DNA from: Mycolicibacterium hodleri
GTDB taxonomy: Bacteria; Actinomycetota; Actinomycetes; Mycobacteriales; Mycobacteriaceae
Direction of reading: 5' to 3'
Assembly: GCF_025822245.1 (NCBI RefSeq)
Contig: NZ_JACKTL010000069.1
Coordinates: 62,001 to 126,000, forward strand
DNA length: 64,000 nucleotides
In this document: positions 24,489 through 32,693 of the stretch, piece by piece
How the letters are laid out: every line of letters begins with the position of its first letter
Numbering within the stretch: the stretch's first letter is position 1
Made by a program: the position numbers and the translations under genes
Notes under the pieces: generated by a model
Told to the model about the DNA's origin: nothing
What the model saw: only the letters and a program-made list of their open reading frames with translations
Databases searched by the model: none

Positions 24489-25970
24489 TCAGCCCCATTC
24501 GTGGTTCATGGCGCGCGAGTCGACCGCGGCCTCGGGTGACACGTCCTTGCGGATGCCGCTGCGGGACAGGGCAATCAGCACCATGGCCAGCCCTGCGGTG
24601 ACGGCACCGCCGACGAAGATGACGACGAATGCGTGTTCGGCGGGCAGTCCGGTGCCGGCCACCGCGCGACCGAGCAGGACGGCCACCAATGCGGCGGCGA
24701 CCGAGCTGCCGACGGTGCGGGCGATCGCGTTGACGCTGGTGGCGACGCCGGTCTCGGCGCCGTCGACCTCGGCGACCACGAGCGCGGGCAGGGCGCCGTA
24801 GGCGAGGCTGATGTAGGCGTTGGTCCAGATGCCCGCCACGATGACCTGCCACGGTTGCGAGTGTGCGAGCGCCAGCCACAGGAACCCGACGATGCCGGCC
24901 AAGGCGCCGCTGACGAGGATGGGCCGCGCGCCGAAGCGGTCGATGAACCTGCCGCTGAGGGTCGCCGTGACGAAGCCGGCCATCGCCCCCGGAAGCAGAT
25001 ACACCAGGCTCGCGTGGAGGACCGATGCGCTGAAACCGTATCCCGCCGTGGCACGGTCGACCTGAACGAACTGAGTCAGACCCAGGAAGCCGAAGTACAG
25101 GCCCATGCCGACGAAGACCGTCGCGAGGTTGGTCAGCAGCACCGGTCGGCGGGTCAGCATCTCGGTCGACACCAGCGGATGCGGTCGTCGGCGCTCCCAC
25201 GCCCACCACGCCACCAAGACGATCACCCCGAGGGTCGCCGAGCCGATCGTCGCAGGCGCCGACCAGCCCCACGAGTTGCCCTGGGTGATGGTCAGCAGGA
25301 GCGCGGACAGGCCGGTCGCCAGCCCGGCTGCTCCCCACCAGTCGATCGTGCCGGTGGCGGTGCTTCGGCGAGACGGGATGGCGGTCACCGCCGCCACGAT
25401 CACGACCACGACGAATCCCGTCGTGAGCCAGAACACGCGGTGGTACCCCGCCGCTCCGTCCATCAGCAGGCCGGTGACCACCAGACCCACGCCGCCGCCG
25501 AACCCCAGCGTGCCGGACAGCACTGCCAGAGCACCGTTGACCTCGTCCGCCGGGAGTTCCTCACGAAGGATCGCCACGCAGATCGGATACAGCGAGTACG
25601 ACACCCCCTGCAGCACGCGGGCCACGATCAGGAGGGCGAGCGCCGACGTCGTCGCCGCCAGCACCGAGCCGGCAAGGACGACGGCGAGCACGCCGAGCAG
25701 GACGTGCTTCTTGTTGTGGAGGTCGGCCAGCCGGCCGATCAGGGGCGTCGACGCGGCAGCCGCGAGGAGGTTCGCCGTCACCGCCCAACTCACGGCCACC
25801 GACGACGCGTTCAGCTGCTCGGCGATGATTCCGAGGATCGGCACCACCGCCGTCTGTAGCACCGCCACGGTCAGGGCGACCAGACTCAGCGCCGCGACGA
25901 GTGCCCCTGGCCTGGGGTGCGACGACGTGCTCCTCGTACACCGGGGTGCGTCGGAGCCGTTTCTTCGCAT
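24489..25970 (-). CDS. MFS drug exporter (DHA2 type, 14 helices)
   Basis: About 493 residues. Motif A-like loop (GRLADLHNKKHVLLG) and motif C-like helix 5 (LSGTLGFGGGVGLVVTGLLMDG) are typical of proton-linked antiporters. About 14 hydrophobic helices are visible. Likely exports small toxic compounds; substrate unknown. ATG at 25970; the long in-frame stretch upstream lies in the antisense of the L,D-transpeptidase gene and is not coding. Confidence 0.85.
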   Translation of the reverse strand: MRRNGSDAPRCTRSTSSHPRPGALVAALSLVALTVAVLQTAVVPILGIIAEQLNASSVAVSWAVTANLLAAAASTPLIGRLADLHNKKHVLLGVLAVVLAGSVLAATTSALALLIVARVLQGVSYSLYPICVAILREELPADEVNGALAVLSGTLGFGGGVGLVVTGLLMDGAAGYHRVFWLTTGFVVVVIVAAVTAIPSRRSTATGTIDWWGAAGLATGLSALLLTITQGNSWGWSAPATIGSATLGVIVLVAWWAWERRRPHPLVSTEMLTRRPVLLTNLATVFVGMGLYFGFLGLTQFVQVDRATAGYGFSASVLHASLVYLLPGAMAGFVTATLSGRFIDRFGARPILVSGALAGIVGFLWLALAHSQPWQVIVAGIWTNAYISLAYGALPALVVAEVDGAETGVATSVNAIARTVGSSVAAALVAVLLGRAVAGTGLPAEHAFVVIFVGGAVTAGLAMVLIALSRSGIRKDVSPEAAVDSRAMNHEWG

Positions 25971-26083
25971 GCCTAATTGTTTCGTCCATCCGACCCCGGT
26001 GCGAGGTCGGGGTGCGAAAGTTCGCCGGTCTCGCGGCGCTGCAGTGCAATTGACCGCGCCGACCCGGCGCGTCGACGTCCGAG

Positions 26084-26089
26084 TAGGGT
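26084..26089 (+). promoter_or_regulatory. -10 element of a leaderless promoter
   Basis: TAGGGT (TANNNT pattern) ends seven bases before the ATG at 26097. No Shine-Dalgarno sequence. Leaderless expression of the L,D-transpeptidase-like gene is likely. Confidence 0.5.
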
Positions 26090-26096
26090 CGCCGGT

Positions 26097-26756
26097 ATGG
26101 GGATCGCAGCACGGACCTGGCGTGCGCTGGGACTGGCACCCATCGTGTTGGCAATGGCGACGTCTGCGCCGGCCCGGGCGCACGCGCCGGGTCAGATGAT
26201 CGTCGTCAGTGCACCGTCCGCGACGTCCAGCACCGGCAGCCTGAGCGCTTACGAGCGCGTGAACGGGACGTGGGAGCAGGTGCTCGGTCCGATGGCGGCG
26301 ATGCTGGGGGAGCTGGGCGTCGGTGCGTCCGAGGACGACGTGTTCCGGACCCCCGTGGGTACCTTCCCGCTGGGCCAGGCCTTCGGGCGGCAGCCGGACC
26401 CGGGGACTCGAATGCCGTATTTCCAAGCCACCGACGAAGATTGGTGGGACGAAGACGTCGACTCTCCCACCTACAACACGCACGTCCACGCCGCCGAGAT
26501 CGACTCCGAGGATGCCGAGAACCTGTACGACTCGGGCGCGATGTACGACTACGCCGTCCTCGTCGACCACAACCCCCAACGCGTTCCCGGCCGATCGGCC
26601 GGAATCTTCCTGCACGTCTCCGACGGCGACCCGACGTGGGGCTGTGTGGCCATCGACCGCGCACAGATGAAGTCGGTCTTGCAGTGGCTGGATCCTGCTG
26701 CGCATCCACAGATCACCATCGGCGTCGCGCTCGTGGGGCCACCCACGGGGGCGTGA
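26097..26756 (+). CDS. Exported L,D-transpeptidase-like (YkuD) protein
   Basis: 219 residues with a signal peptide (LGLAPIVLAMATSAPARAHA) and a YkuD-type core. The end of the domain reads GIFLHVSDGDPTWGCVAID, with the catalytic Cys in WGC and a His in FLHV; the usual SHGC motif is replaced by TWGC. YkuD enzymes form 3-3 crosslinks in peptidoglycan or attach proteins to it. The family variant without the N-terminal Ig-like domains of LdtMt enzymes may have another acyl acceptor. TGA stop one base from the convergent methyltransferase stop. Confidence 0.78.
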   Translation: MGIAARTWRALGLAPIVLAMATSAPARAHAPGQMIVVSAPSATSSTGSLSAYERVNGTWEQVLGPMAAMLGELGVGASEDDVFRTPVGTFPLGQAFGRQPDPGTRMPYFQATDEDWWDEDVDSPTYNTHVHAAEIDSEDAENLYDSGAMYDYAVLVDHNPQRVPGRSAGIFLHVSDGDPTWGCVAIDRAQMKSVLQWLDPAAHPQITIGVALVGPPTGA

Positions 26757-26757
26757 G

Positions 26758-27840
26758 TCAGCGCGGTTCCCTTCTGGCCACGTACATGGCCTGCCCGGGG
26801 ATGCGGAGGATGCGGATCCGGCGGGCTGCGCCGAACCCGGCGTCGCGGAGCCAGCCGTACAGCCGGTCCGGGGTGTGCACTCGTGACCCCGAGCTGAGGT
26901 ACATGAACAAGCCGAGGACGTTTGCCTGGGCCGAGCTGCGCCGGCTCGGCTCGGCGAAGGCGTCCATGACTGCCAGCGTCCCGCCGGGCGCGAGCGCGTC
27001 GTGGATGCGAGAGAACAGCGCAACGGTCTGCTCTTCGGACAGGTGGTGGAGGAGATTGAAGCAGAGCACGACGTCGTACCCGCCGCCCAGGTCGTCCGTC
27101 GTCGCGTCCCCGTCCCGGTGCTCGACCCGGTCGGTCATCCCCGCGCGGGCGATGATCTCGCGACCGATCTCTGCGCTTCCCGGTAGGTCCAGGACGGTCG
27201 CGGTCAGCTGCGGATGGCGTCGGCACAGCTGCGCCGAGTACCAACCGTGCCCACCGCCGACGTCCAGCAACGACCGCGAATCAGCGGGCAACGGAAGCTT
27301 CTTCGCGACCTCGTCGGCGCTGAGCCGGGCGAGCTCCAGCTGCCCGGCGACGTAGCGCCGCCAGTAGGGGTCACCGGGGGGCGCCTCGTGATGCCCGGCG
27401 GGCTGGCCGCTGCGGGTCACCTCCGCTAGGTCGGACCACCAGTCCCAGTAGTCAGACGTCCCCGCGACGTACTGCGCGACCGACAGCGCGGAATTCGGGT
27501 CCAGCCAGCGCCGTGAGGAACGGGTGAGCCGGTAGCGGTCACCGCGGGCCGCGACGTGGCCCCCCGACCGGAGGCAGTCCAGCAGCATCCGGGTCGGTAC
27601 CGGGTCCAGATTCAGGTCGGCCGCGAGCTCGTCCGCCGTGGCTGGTTGCTGCGCCAGGCGGGCGGTGATGCCGGTACGCACACCGGCGATGAGCACCGCC
27701 GACAGGGCCATCCCGCCCCACGCCTCGCCGGCGGCGGTCGGGACCACGCCCGCCCGCAGCGCCAGCCATTCGAGGGGATTGGCGCCTCGCAGAGCAAGCC
27801 TCACCTTTAGGACCTTCCGTCGTGGGGCACTCACCACCAC
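26758..27840 (-). CDS. SAM-dependent O-methyltransferase with dimerisation domain
   Basis: 360 residues. An N-terminal winged-helix dimerisation domain (about 45-120) is followed by the Rossmann methyltransferase domain: LLDVGGGHGWYSAQL (about residue 192), VLDLPGSAEIG, HRDGDATTDDL and NLLHHLSEEQ. Most like the caffeate/hydroxyneurosporene-type O-methyltransferases. Divergent from the UbiA prenyltransferase gene over 75 bases, so the two may serve one pathway to a prenylated, methylated aromatic or quinone. Confidence 0.85.
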   Translation of the reverse strand: MVVSAPRRKVLKVRLALRGANPLEWLALRAGVVPTAAGEAWGGMALSAVLIAGVRTGITARLAQQPATADELAADLNLDPVPTRMLLDCLRSGGHVAARGDRYRLTRSSRRWLDPNSALSVAQYVAGTSDYWDWWSDLAEVTRSGQPAGHHEAPPGDPYWRRYVAGQLELARLSADEVAKKLPLPADSRSLLDVGGGHGWYSAQLCRRHPQLTATVLDLPGSAEIGREIIARAGMTDRVEHRDGDATTDDLGGGYDVVLCFNLLHHLSEEQTVALFSRIHDALAPGGTLAVMDAFAEPSRRSSAQANVLGLFMYLSSGSRVHTPDRLYGWLRDAGFGAARRIRILRIPGQAMYVARREPR

Positions 27841-27915
27841 GTCAGTGGTTCATCTCGCGCTTACCCGCTGCCAAGACGACCAAGCGCACGACCCGAGCGG
27901 ACATCGACGACCACG

Positions 27916-28776
27916 GTGCGCAACCACATGGAACGACCCCCCGCCGATCCCTCCTTCGCGAACCGGGCGCGAGCACTCCTCGTCGCCAGCCATCCATGGC
28001 CGTCGCTGGCCATCACGGCCCTGGTCACCGTCCTGGCGGCGCAGGCGGCACCGCATGGCATCGGGCCCGTGCTGACCGGTCCCGCGATGCTGGCCGGCCA
28101 ACTGTCGATCGGCTGGTGCAACGATGCGTGCGATGCCCCCCGTGACGCGGCGGCTGGGCGCACGGGCAAGCCCGCCGCCACGGGTGCCATCAGCGTGCGG
28201 GCGGTATGGATCGCGGCCTACGTGGCGCTGATCGCCGCACTGGCAATGGCCGCGGCCGTCAGCGCCCGGACCGCAGTTCTCCTGGCGGTGATCATCGGCG
28301 CAGCGTGGGCATACAACCTGGGACTCAAGTCCACCCTGGCGTCCGGGCTGGCGTACGTCCTGGGGTTCGGTCCGATCCCCGCGTACGCGGCCAGCACCCT
28401 GCCGGGCCATCCGGTGCCGGCGTGGTCGGTCACCGCGGCGGCAGCGCTGGTCGGGCTCGGCGGCCACTTCGCCGACGTCTTCCCCGATCTGGTCGCCGAC
28501 CGGGCGACTGGCGTCGCCGGCCTGCCTCAGCGGGTGGGGGCCTGCTGGGGTGCCGGTGCGGTGCGTACGTGCGCGCTGGCGCTGCTGCTGTCGGCGTCCG
28601 CGCTCTTGGTCGTGGCGTCCACCCGCCCGTGGGTGTCCGGGCCCGGGTTGGCTGCCGCCGTCCTGCTTGCGGTAATCGGGGTCCGCGGTGAGGGCCGGGT
28701 GCCGTTCGCCGCCACGTTCGGCATCGCCGCCGTCGACGTCGTGGTGTTGGCCGCGGGCGGATTCACGTCGACGTGA
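27916..28776 (+). CDS. UbiA-family prenyltransferase
   Basis: 286 residues with about eight hydrophobic helices. The first Asp-rich motif NDACDAPRDAAAGR (about residue 60) fits NDxxDxxxD of UbiA enzymes; a second acidic region (HFADVFPDLVADRATG) fits the second motif. The enzyme joins an isoprenoid diphosphate to an aromatic or sugar acceptor in the membrane. The first start codon is GTG at 27916; ATG at 27928 is possible. It is next to the divergent O-methyltransferase. Confidence 0.85.
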   Translation: MRNHMERPPADPSFANRARALLVASHPWPSLAITALVTVLAAQAAPHGIGPVLTGPAMLAGQLSIGWCNDACDAPRDAAAGRTGKPAATGAISVRAVWIAAYVALIAALAMAAAVSARTAVLLAVIIGAAWAYNLGLKSTLASGLAYVLGFGPIPAYAASTLPGHPVPAWSVTAAAALVGLGGHFADVFPDLVADRATGVAGLPQRVGACWGAGAVRTCALALLLSASALLVVASTRPWVSGPGLAAAVLLAVIGVRGEGRVPFAATFGIAAVDVVVLAAGGFTST

Positions 28777-28791
28777 CGACGCGCGCCGCGG

Positions 28792-29538
28792 TCAGACGTG
28801 GAGCCGTCGCATGGCGTCGAGGATCGGGCCGCGCGCGGTCGGGTGCGCCATCAGGCGCCGGGCGACGTCGCTCATGTGCTCGCCGTGCACGCGCGCGTAC
28901 TGCCGGAGCAGGACGAACGCCGTCTCCACCGAGATGCCGAGACGTTCCCGCAGGTAGCCCTTGGCCTGCTCCACCAGCACCCGGCTCTGCAGCGCGTGGT
29001 GCAGGTGCGGCAGCACCGTCGCGGGGCTGGGGGAGCGTTCCTGCAGGATCGCCACGCAGGCCACGTGGGTGAGGGTTTGGCCGACGAGTTGGTCGGCCTC
29101 GTTCAGTTCGCCGGCCCGAGTTCCGAACAGGCCCATGGCCCCCAGCACGGTGCCGGCCGCGCGCATCGGCAGGGCGTGCACCGAGGCGAAGCCGGCGCGG
29201 GTGGCGGCGTCGACGAAGCGGGGCCAGCGGTCCGCGGCGCCGTGCAGGTCCGCCACCGACACCGGCTGGCCCGTCGTGAAGCAGTCCAGGCAGGGTCCCT
29301 GCTCGGCCTGAAGTTGGAACAGCTCGAGATCCCGGGCCCTCTCCGAGGTGGCCGCCATGAGGTGCAGTTCCCCGCCGGGGTCGGCGAGGAGCAGACCGGC
29401 GGCGTGTACGTCGAGGACCTGGGTGCAGCTCTCGGTGAGCTGAGTCAGGAGCTCGACGACGTCGTAGTCGTCCAGCAGGGTGTCCACCAAGGTGACCACC
29501 GCCGCCAAGACCTGTGTCTCCCGCGGAAGTTCGGTCAT
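28792..29538 (-). CDS. GAF-ANTAR regulator (first of two)
   Basis: About 248 residues. A GAF domain (about 15-165) with a Cys pair (QGPCLDCF) is followed by an ANTAR RNA-binding domain (about 175-240: LVEQAKGYLRERLGISVETAFVLLRQYARVHGEHMSDVARRLM). ANTAR proteins bind paired-hexaloop RNA to stop early termination. ATG at 29538, 46 bases after the neighbouring GAF-ANTAR gene stop, so the two are one operon. The signal sensed is unknown. Confidence 0.88.
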   Translation of the reverse strand: MTELPRETQVLAAVVTLVDTLLDDYDVVELLTQLTESCTQVLDVHAAGLLLADPGGELHLMAATSERARDLELFQLQAEQGPCLDCFTTGQPVSVADLHGAADRWPRFVDAATRAGFASVHALPMRAAGTVLGAMGLFGTRAGELNEADQLVGQTLTHVACVAILQERSPSPATVLPHLHHALQSRVLVEQAKGYLRERLGISVETAFVLLRQYARVHGEHMSDVARRLMAHPTARGPILDAMRRLHV

Positions 29539-29584
29539 GGGCGTGCGCTCCCGTCGCCCGTCGTCGTTCGTGTCGTCGGCCTCA

Positions 29585-30292
29585 TCAATCGGCGTCCAGC
29601 CGGAGACGGCGCTCGATGATGTCGCGAGCGACGTCGGTCGCGCTGCGCCCGGTGGCGTAGGCATGCGCCCGGAGCCGGACGAGCGCTTGGGACGGGGACA
29701 CGTCGAGCTGGGCGACCAACATGCCGGTGGCCTGACTGACTTCTGCCCGCGCGAACTGCGAGAGCTCAGCCCACGCCTCGCTCGTCGGGTCGTTGATTCC
29801 CGCCACCGACTCCTTGGCGAGCAGATCCATGAAGGGCACGGTGGCCATTTGCGCCGCGACCAGGGCGCCCGCCGACGTCTCGGCATGCCAGTCGCCGGGC
29901 AGGGTACGGAACAGGTCGAGTGCGCCGACGTACTCGCCGGCCACCACCACCGGTGTGGCGTAGACGCTGCGGATGGTCTGCGCCACCAGGGCAGGGCGGA
30001 ACGCCGGCCACCGCTGCTCGTCGGGGTGCGCCAAATCGACGGCCGCCACCGGTCCCCGGAGTTCGACGGCGTCGAGACAGGGTCCCTCGCCGTAGGTGAA
30101 TTGCAGCTCGTCGTAAATGCGCGCCGTCGGGCTGGAGACGCCGACCGTGCCCATGTTGATCCCGTCGAACACCGCCGAGATGGCCGCCGCGTCGACGTCG
30201 AACAGCATCACGCACGCCACGCAGAGCTGGTCGGCGGCGGCGAGGCCACGATGGTCGCCCACCGCGGCCATCAGCTGATCGTGCACCGTCAC
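29585..30292 (-). CDS. GAF-ANTAR regulator (second of two)
   Basis: 235 residues. N-terminal GAF-like domain (LCVACVMLFDVDAAAISAVF through about residue 150, with TYGEGPCLDAVE) and a C-terminal ANTAR domain (FARAEVSQATGMLVAQLDVSPSQALVRLRAHAYATGRSATDVARDIIERRL). A paralogue of the next gene with the same layout. Because it comes first, it may have arisen by duplication. No histidine kinase is adjacent. Confidence 0.88.
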   Translation of the reverse strand: MTVHDQLMAAVGDHRGLAAADQLCVACVMLFDVDAAAISAVFDGINMGTVGVSSPTARIYDELQFTYGEGPCLDAVELRGPVAAVDLAHPDEQRWPAFRPALVAQTIRSVYATPVVVAGEYVGALDLFRTLPGDWHAETSAGALVAAQMATVPFMDLLAKESVAGINDPTSEAWAELSQFARAEVSQATGMLVAQLDVSPSQALVRLRAHAYATGRSATDVARDIIERRLRLDAD

Positions 30293-30383
30293 GTCAGTTC
30301 CCAGCAGATGAATGGCTCATGGCTCAAGCATGCGCCATCCAACGCCGCGCGACGCGGCATGGGGTGAAGTCGTCGGTAAGGGA

Positions 30384-30956
30384 TCACTGACCCTTCAGGC
30401 TCCCGATCCCCAGCGAGGTGTCCTTGGTCTGGGCCGAGTCAGCCTCGACGCCGTCGACGTAGGCCTGCGGATCACGGTCGGAGATGTCGAGGCCACGCGT
30501 GGTGGGGTGGCTGGTCATGAAGGCGTCGTACTGACGACCGAGCGCTTCCCGAAGTCCGGCGGGGGCGTGCTTGCGGAAGTCGGAGAGGCCCTCGCGCTCC
30601 TCTTCACCCATGTGTTCGTCGTTGGCCTTGCGGGCCCGTCCCACCGCGGCCCACCACTCGTCGCTGCCGATCTCCACGTCGTTCGCGTCCCGGACGCCAT
30701 CACGGATGTCGTTGTGGTCGCCGATTGCGTCGAGGGTCTCCCCCTCGGGATCGTCGTGCCCGCGCGTGAGCAGCTGTGGATAGAAGATGGCCTCTTCGGC
30801 GTAGGCGTGCACGTCGAGCTTGTCGCCCAGCGGACCCCACACCCGCTGCAGGTCCTCCGGCCTCGGGTGGGCGCGGGCCTGCAGGTAGTCGAGCTTGGCG
30901 AACTGCTCGCGGAACCACTCGTGGTCGGCGAGGATCAGCCTGGTGATGTCGGCCAT
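30384..30956 (-). CDS. Hemerythrin-like (HHE) protein
   Basis: 190 residues with the diiron His set of HHE proteins: DHEWFREQF (about residue 12), DVHAYAEEAIFYP (about residue 51), DHNDIRDG (about residue 81) and DEHMGEEEREGL (about residue 112). Binds O2, NO or peroxide via a non-heme diiron centre. It is 24 bases downstream of the zinc-ribbon gene and probably in one transcript with it from a SigF-like promoter. Confidence 0.88.
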   Translation of the reverse strand: MADITRLILADHEWFREQFAKLDYLQARAHPRPEDLQRVWGPLGDKLDVHAYAEEAIFYPQLLTRGHDDPEGETLDAIGDHNDIRDGVRDANDVEIGSDEWWAAVGRARKANDEHMGEEEREGLSDFRKHAPAGLREALGRQYDAFMTSHPTTRGLDISDRDPQAYVDGVEADSAQTKDTSLGIGSLKGQ

Positions 30957-30980
30957 GGGAACTCTGCGAACCGTGGTTCG

Positions 30981-31148
30981 TCAGGCCGCGGGGGCGGCGG
31001 GTGAGGTGCAGTCCTCTACGTATTCGTAGCCGCAGGGACGGCACGACACCTCGTATCGCAGGAAGCCGCCGTCGCCCTCCTGGAACGAATAGTCGGCTTG
31101 GACCATGCACCGCGGGCACCGTGCCGTGCCTCGTTCGACCACGCTCAT
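30981..31148 (-). CDS. Small zinc-ribbon protein
   Basis: 55 residues with two Cys-x-x-Cys knuckles (CPRCM and CRPCG) and no other domain. ATG at 31148 with GAAAGG upstream; longer upstream readings have no support. The fold suggests zinc or iron binding and protein or nucleic-acid contact. Adjacent to hemerythrin, so perhaps a partner under redox stress. Not recognised beyond the knuckles. Confidence 0.6.
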   Translation of the reverse strand: MSVVERGTARCPRCMVQADYSFQEGDGGFLRYEVSCRPCGYEYVEDCTSPAAPAA

Positions 31149-31198
31149 CGGCAGGGCCTTTCGTCCAGGGCAGCCCCTCGGCTGCCTGCGCGGACGGA

Positions 31199-31224
31199 AT
31201 ACCCCTCGGGGCCGATCGTCAATC
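31199..31224 (-). promoter_or_regulatory. SigF-like promoter of the zinc ribbon-hemerythrin unit
   Basis: On the minus strand, GATT-N16-GGGTAT. The -10 is a perfect match to the SigF consensus and the -35 matches three of four positions of GTTT. It lies in the 74-base gap before the zinc-ribbon gene; the -35 overlaps the NDH-2 stop codon. Confidence 0.5.
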
Positions 31225-32581
31225 ACTCACCGCGGGACGGCTCGACCGCGCGTAGCGACACCGGACCGCAGGCCGACCAGGTGTAGGGCTGGTCCGGGGT
31301 GGTCGCGCTGCCCAGCATGAACGTTCGGTCGGTGCGTCGGGCCCGCGCGATCGTCGCCAGCCAGGTGGCCACGGTGCTGACGCGGTTCTGCACCCCGGTG
31401 AGGAACGCGATGTGGATGAAGCCCCAGCCCAGCCAACCCAAGACGCCCGTGAGCTTCACGGGGCCGGCCTGCAGCAGGGCGTGGCCGCGGCTGATGTAGG
31501 CCGCCGAGCCCAGGTCGCGGTATCGATACGGCTTGCGGGGCTGGCCCCGTCGGTCGCGTCGTAGGCAGGCGGCGACGTGCAGACCGCCCTGCATGGCGTT
31601 CTCCGCCACCCCCGGCAGGTGGTCCCGGCCGACGAGGTCGCCGATGACGAAGACCTCTGGGTGTCCCGGCACGGTCAAGTCCGCGTCGACGGCGATCCGG
31701 CCCGCGTGATCCGACGCCGCACCGAGCACCTCGGCCACCCTCTTGGCGAAGGGCACCGCTTCCACGCCCGCCGTCCACAGCACCGTCCGCGCGGCGTAGT
31801 CCTCGCTGGCGCCGCCGGCCTTCGGGGTGACCGTGATGCCCTCGCGCCGGACGTCGGTCACGTGCACGCCCATGTGCATCTCGACGCCGAGGTCCTCGAG
31901 GATGGTGGCGGCCTTGGCGGCCAGGCCGGGGGCGAAGCCGCCGAGAACGCACTCGCCGCCGTCGAAGAGCAGCACGCGGGCGTCTTCGGGCTCGATGCTG
32001 TGGAATTCGTGGGCCAGTGCGCGGGTCGCCATCTCGCGGATCTGGCCGGCCAGTTCCACTCCGGTTGGCCCGCCGCCGGCGACGGCGAAGGTCAACCAGC
32101 CGTCGCGTTCGGGGCCGGGGGCGAGCGTCTCGGCGATCTCGAAGGCGGCGAACAGTCGGCGGCGGATCGTCAGTGCGTCGTCGAGGGTCTTCATCCCCGG
32201 TGCCCACTTCGCGAAGTCGTCGCGCCCGAAGTAGGACTGCCGCATGCCGACGGCCACCACCAGCACGTCGTATTCGAGCTCGAAGGTGCTCTCGTCGGGG
32301 CGTCGGGCCGTCACGCGGCGGGCGTCGGCGTCCAGCTCGACGGCCTCGCCGAGAAGGGTGGTCACGTTGCGGTGGCCCGCCAGTTCCTCACGAAGCGACC
32401 TGCTTATTTGGCCGATGCTCAGCGTCCCGGTGGCGCATTGATAGAGGAGCGGTTGGAAGACGTGACAGGCCGCCCGGTCGAGGAGTGTCACGTCGACGTC
32501 CTCGCCGCCGAGGCGGCGCGCGCAGAACAGCCCGCCGAATCCACCACCGATGATCAGCACCCGCGTCCGACCGTTGCTCAT
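31223..32581 (-). CDS. NDH-2-like NADH dehydrogenase (FAD)
   Basis: 452 residues. FAD motif VLIIGGGFGGLFCARRL, NAD motif FAVAGGGPTGVELAGQI (about residue 168), and VFVIGDL (about residue 306). The C-terminal region holds a hydrophobic membrane contact (GVLGWLGWGFIHIAFLTG). Type II enzymes pass electrons from NADH to menaquinone without pumping protons. Sequence is close to Ndh but differs from the main mycobacterial Ndh, so a specialised paralogue is likely. Confidence 0.87.
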   Translation of the reverse strand: MSNGRTRVLIIGGGFGGLFCARRLGGEDVDVTLLDRAACHVFQPLLYQCATGTLSIGQISRSLREELAGHRNVTTLLGEAVELDADARRVTARRPDESTFELEYDVLVVAVGMRQSYFGRDDFAKWAPGMKTLDDALTIRRRLFAAFEIAETLAPGPERDGWLTFAVAGGGPTGVELAGQIREMATRALAHEFHSIEPEDARVLLFDGGECVLGGFAPGLAAKAATILEDLGVEMHMGVHVTDVRREGITVTPKAGGASEDYAARTVLWTAGVEAVPFAKRVAEVLGAASDHAGRIAVDADLTVPGHPEVFVIGDLVGRDHLPGVAENAMQGGLHVAACLRRDRRGQPRKPYRYRDLGSAAYISRGHALLQAGPVKLTGVLGWLGWGFIHIAFLTGVQNRVSTVATWLATIARARRTDRTFMLGSATTPDQPYTWSACGPVSLRAVEPSRGE

Positions 32582-32652
32582 CGCTCGACAGTACGCAGCG
32601 GGGCGTTTCGGCCGGTTCGGTGCCGGGTAAGGAGCAGGCCAACGCTGCAGAC

Positions 32653-32671
32653 CAGTCGGCGTCCCCGACTG
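32653..32671. promoter_or_regulatory. Inverted repeat upstream of the lipase
   Basis: CAGTCGG-N5-CCGACTG, perfect 7-base arms, 23 bases before the ATG at 32694, in the divergent NDH-2/lipase promoter region. Operator candidate. Confidence 0.45.
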
Positions 32672-32693
32672 CCGTCAGCGAAAGGCGCGCGCC

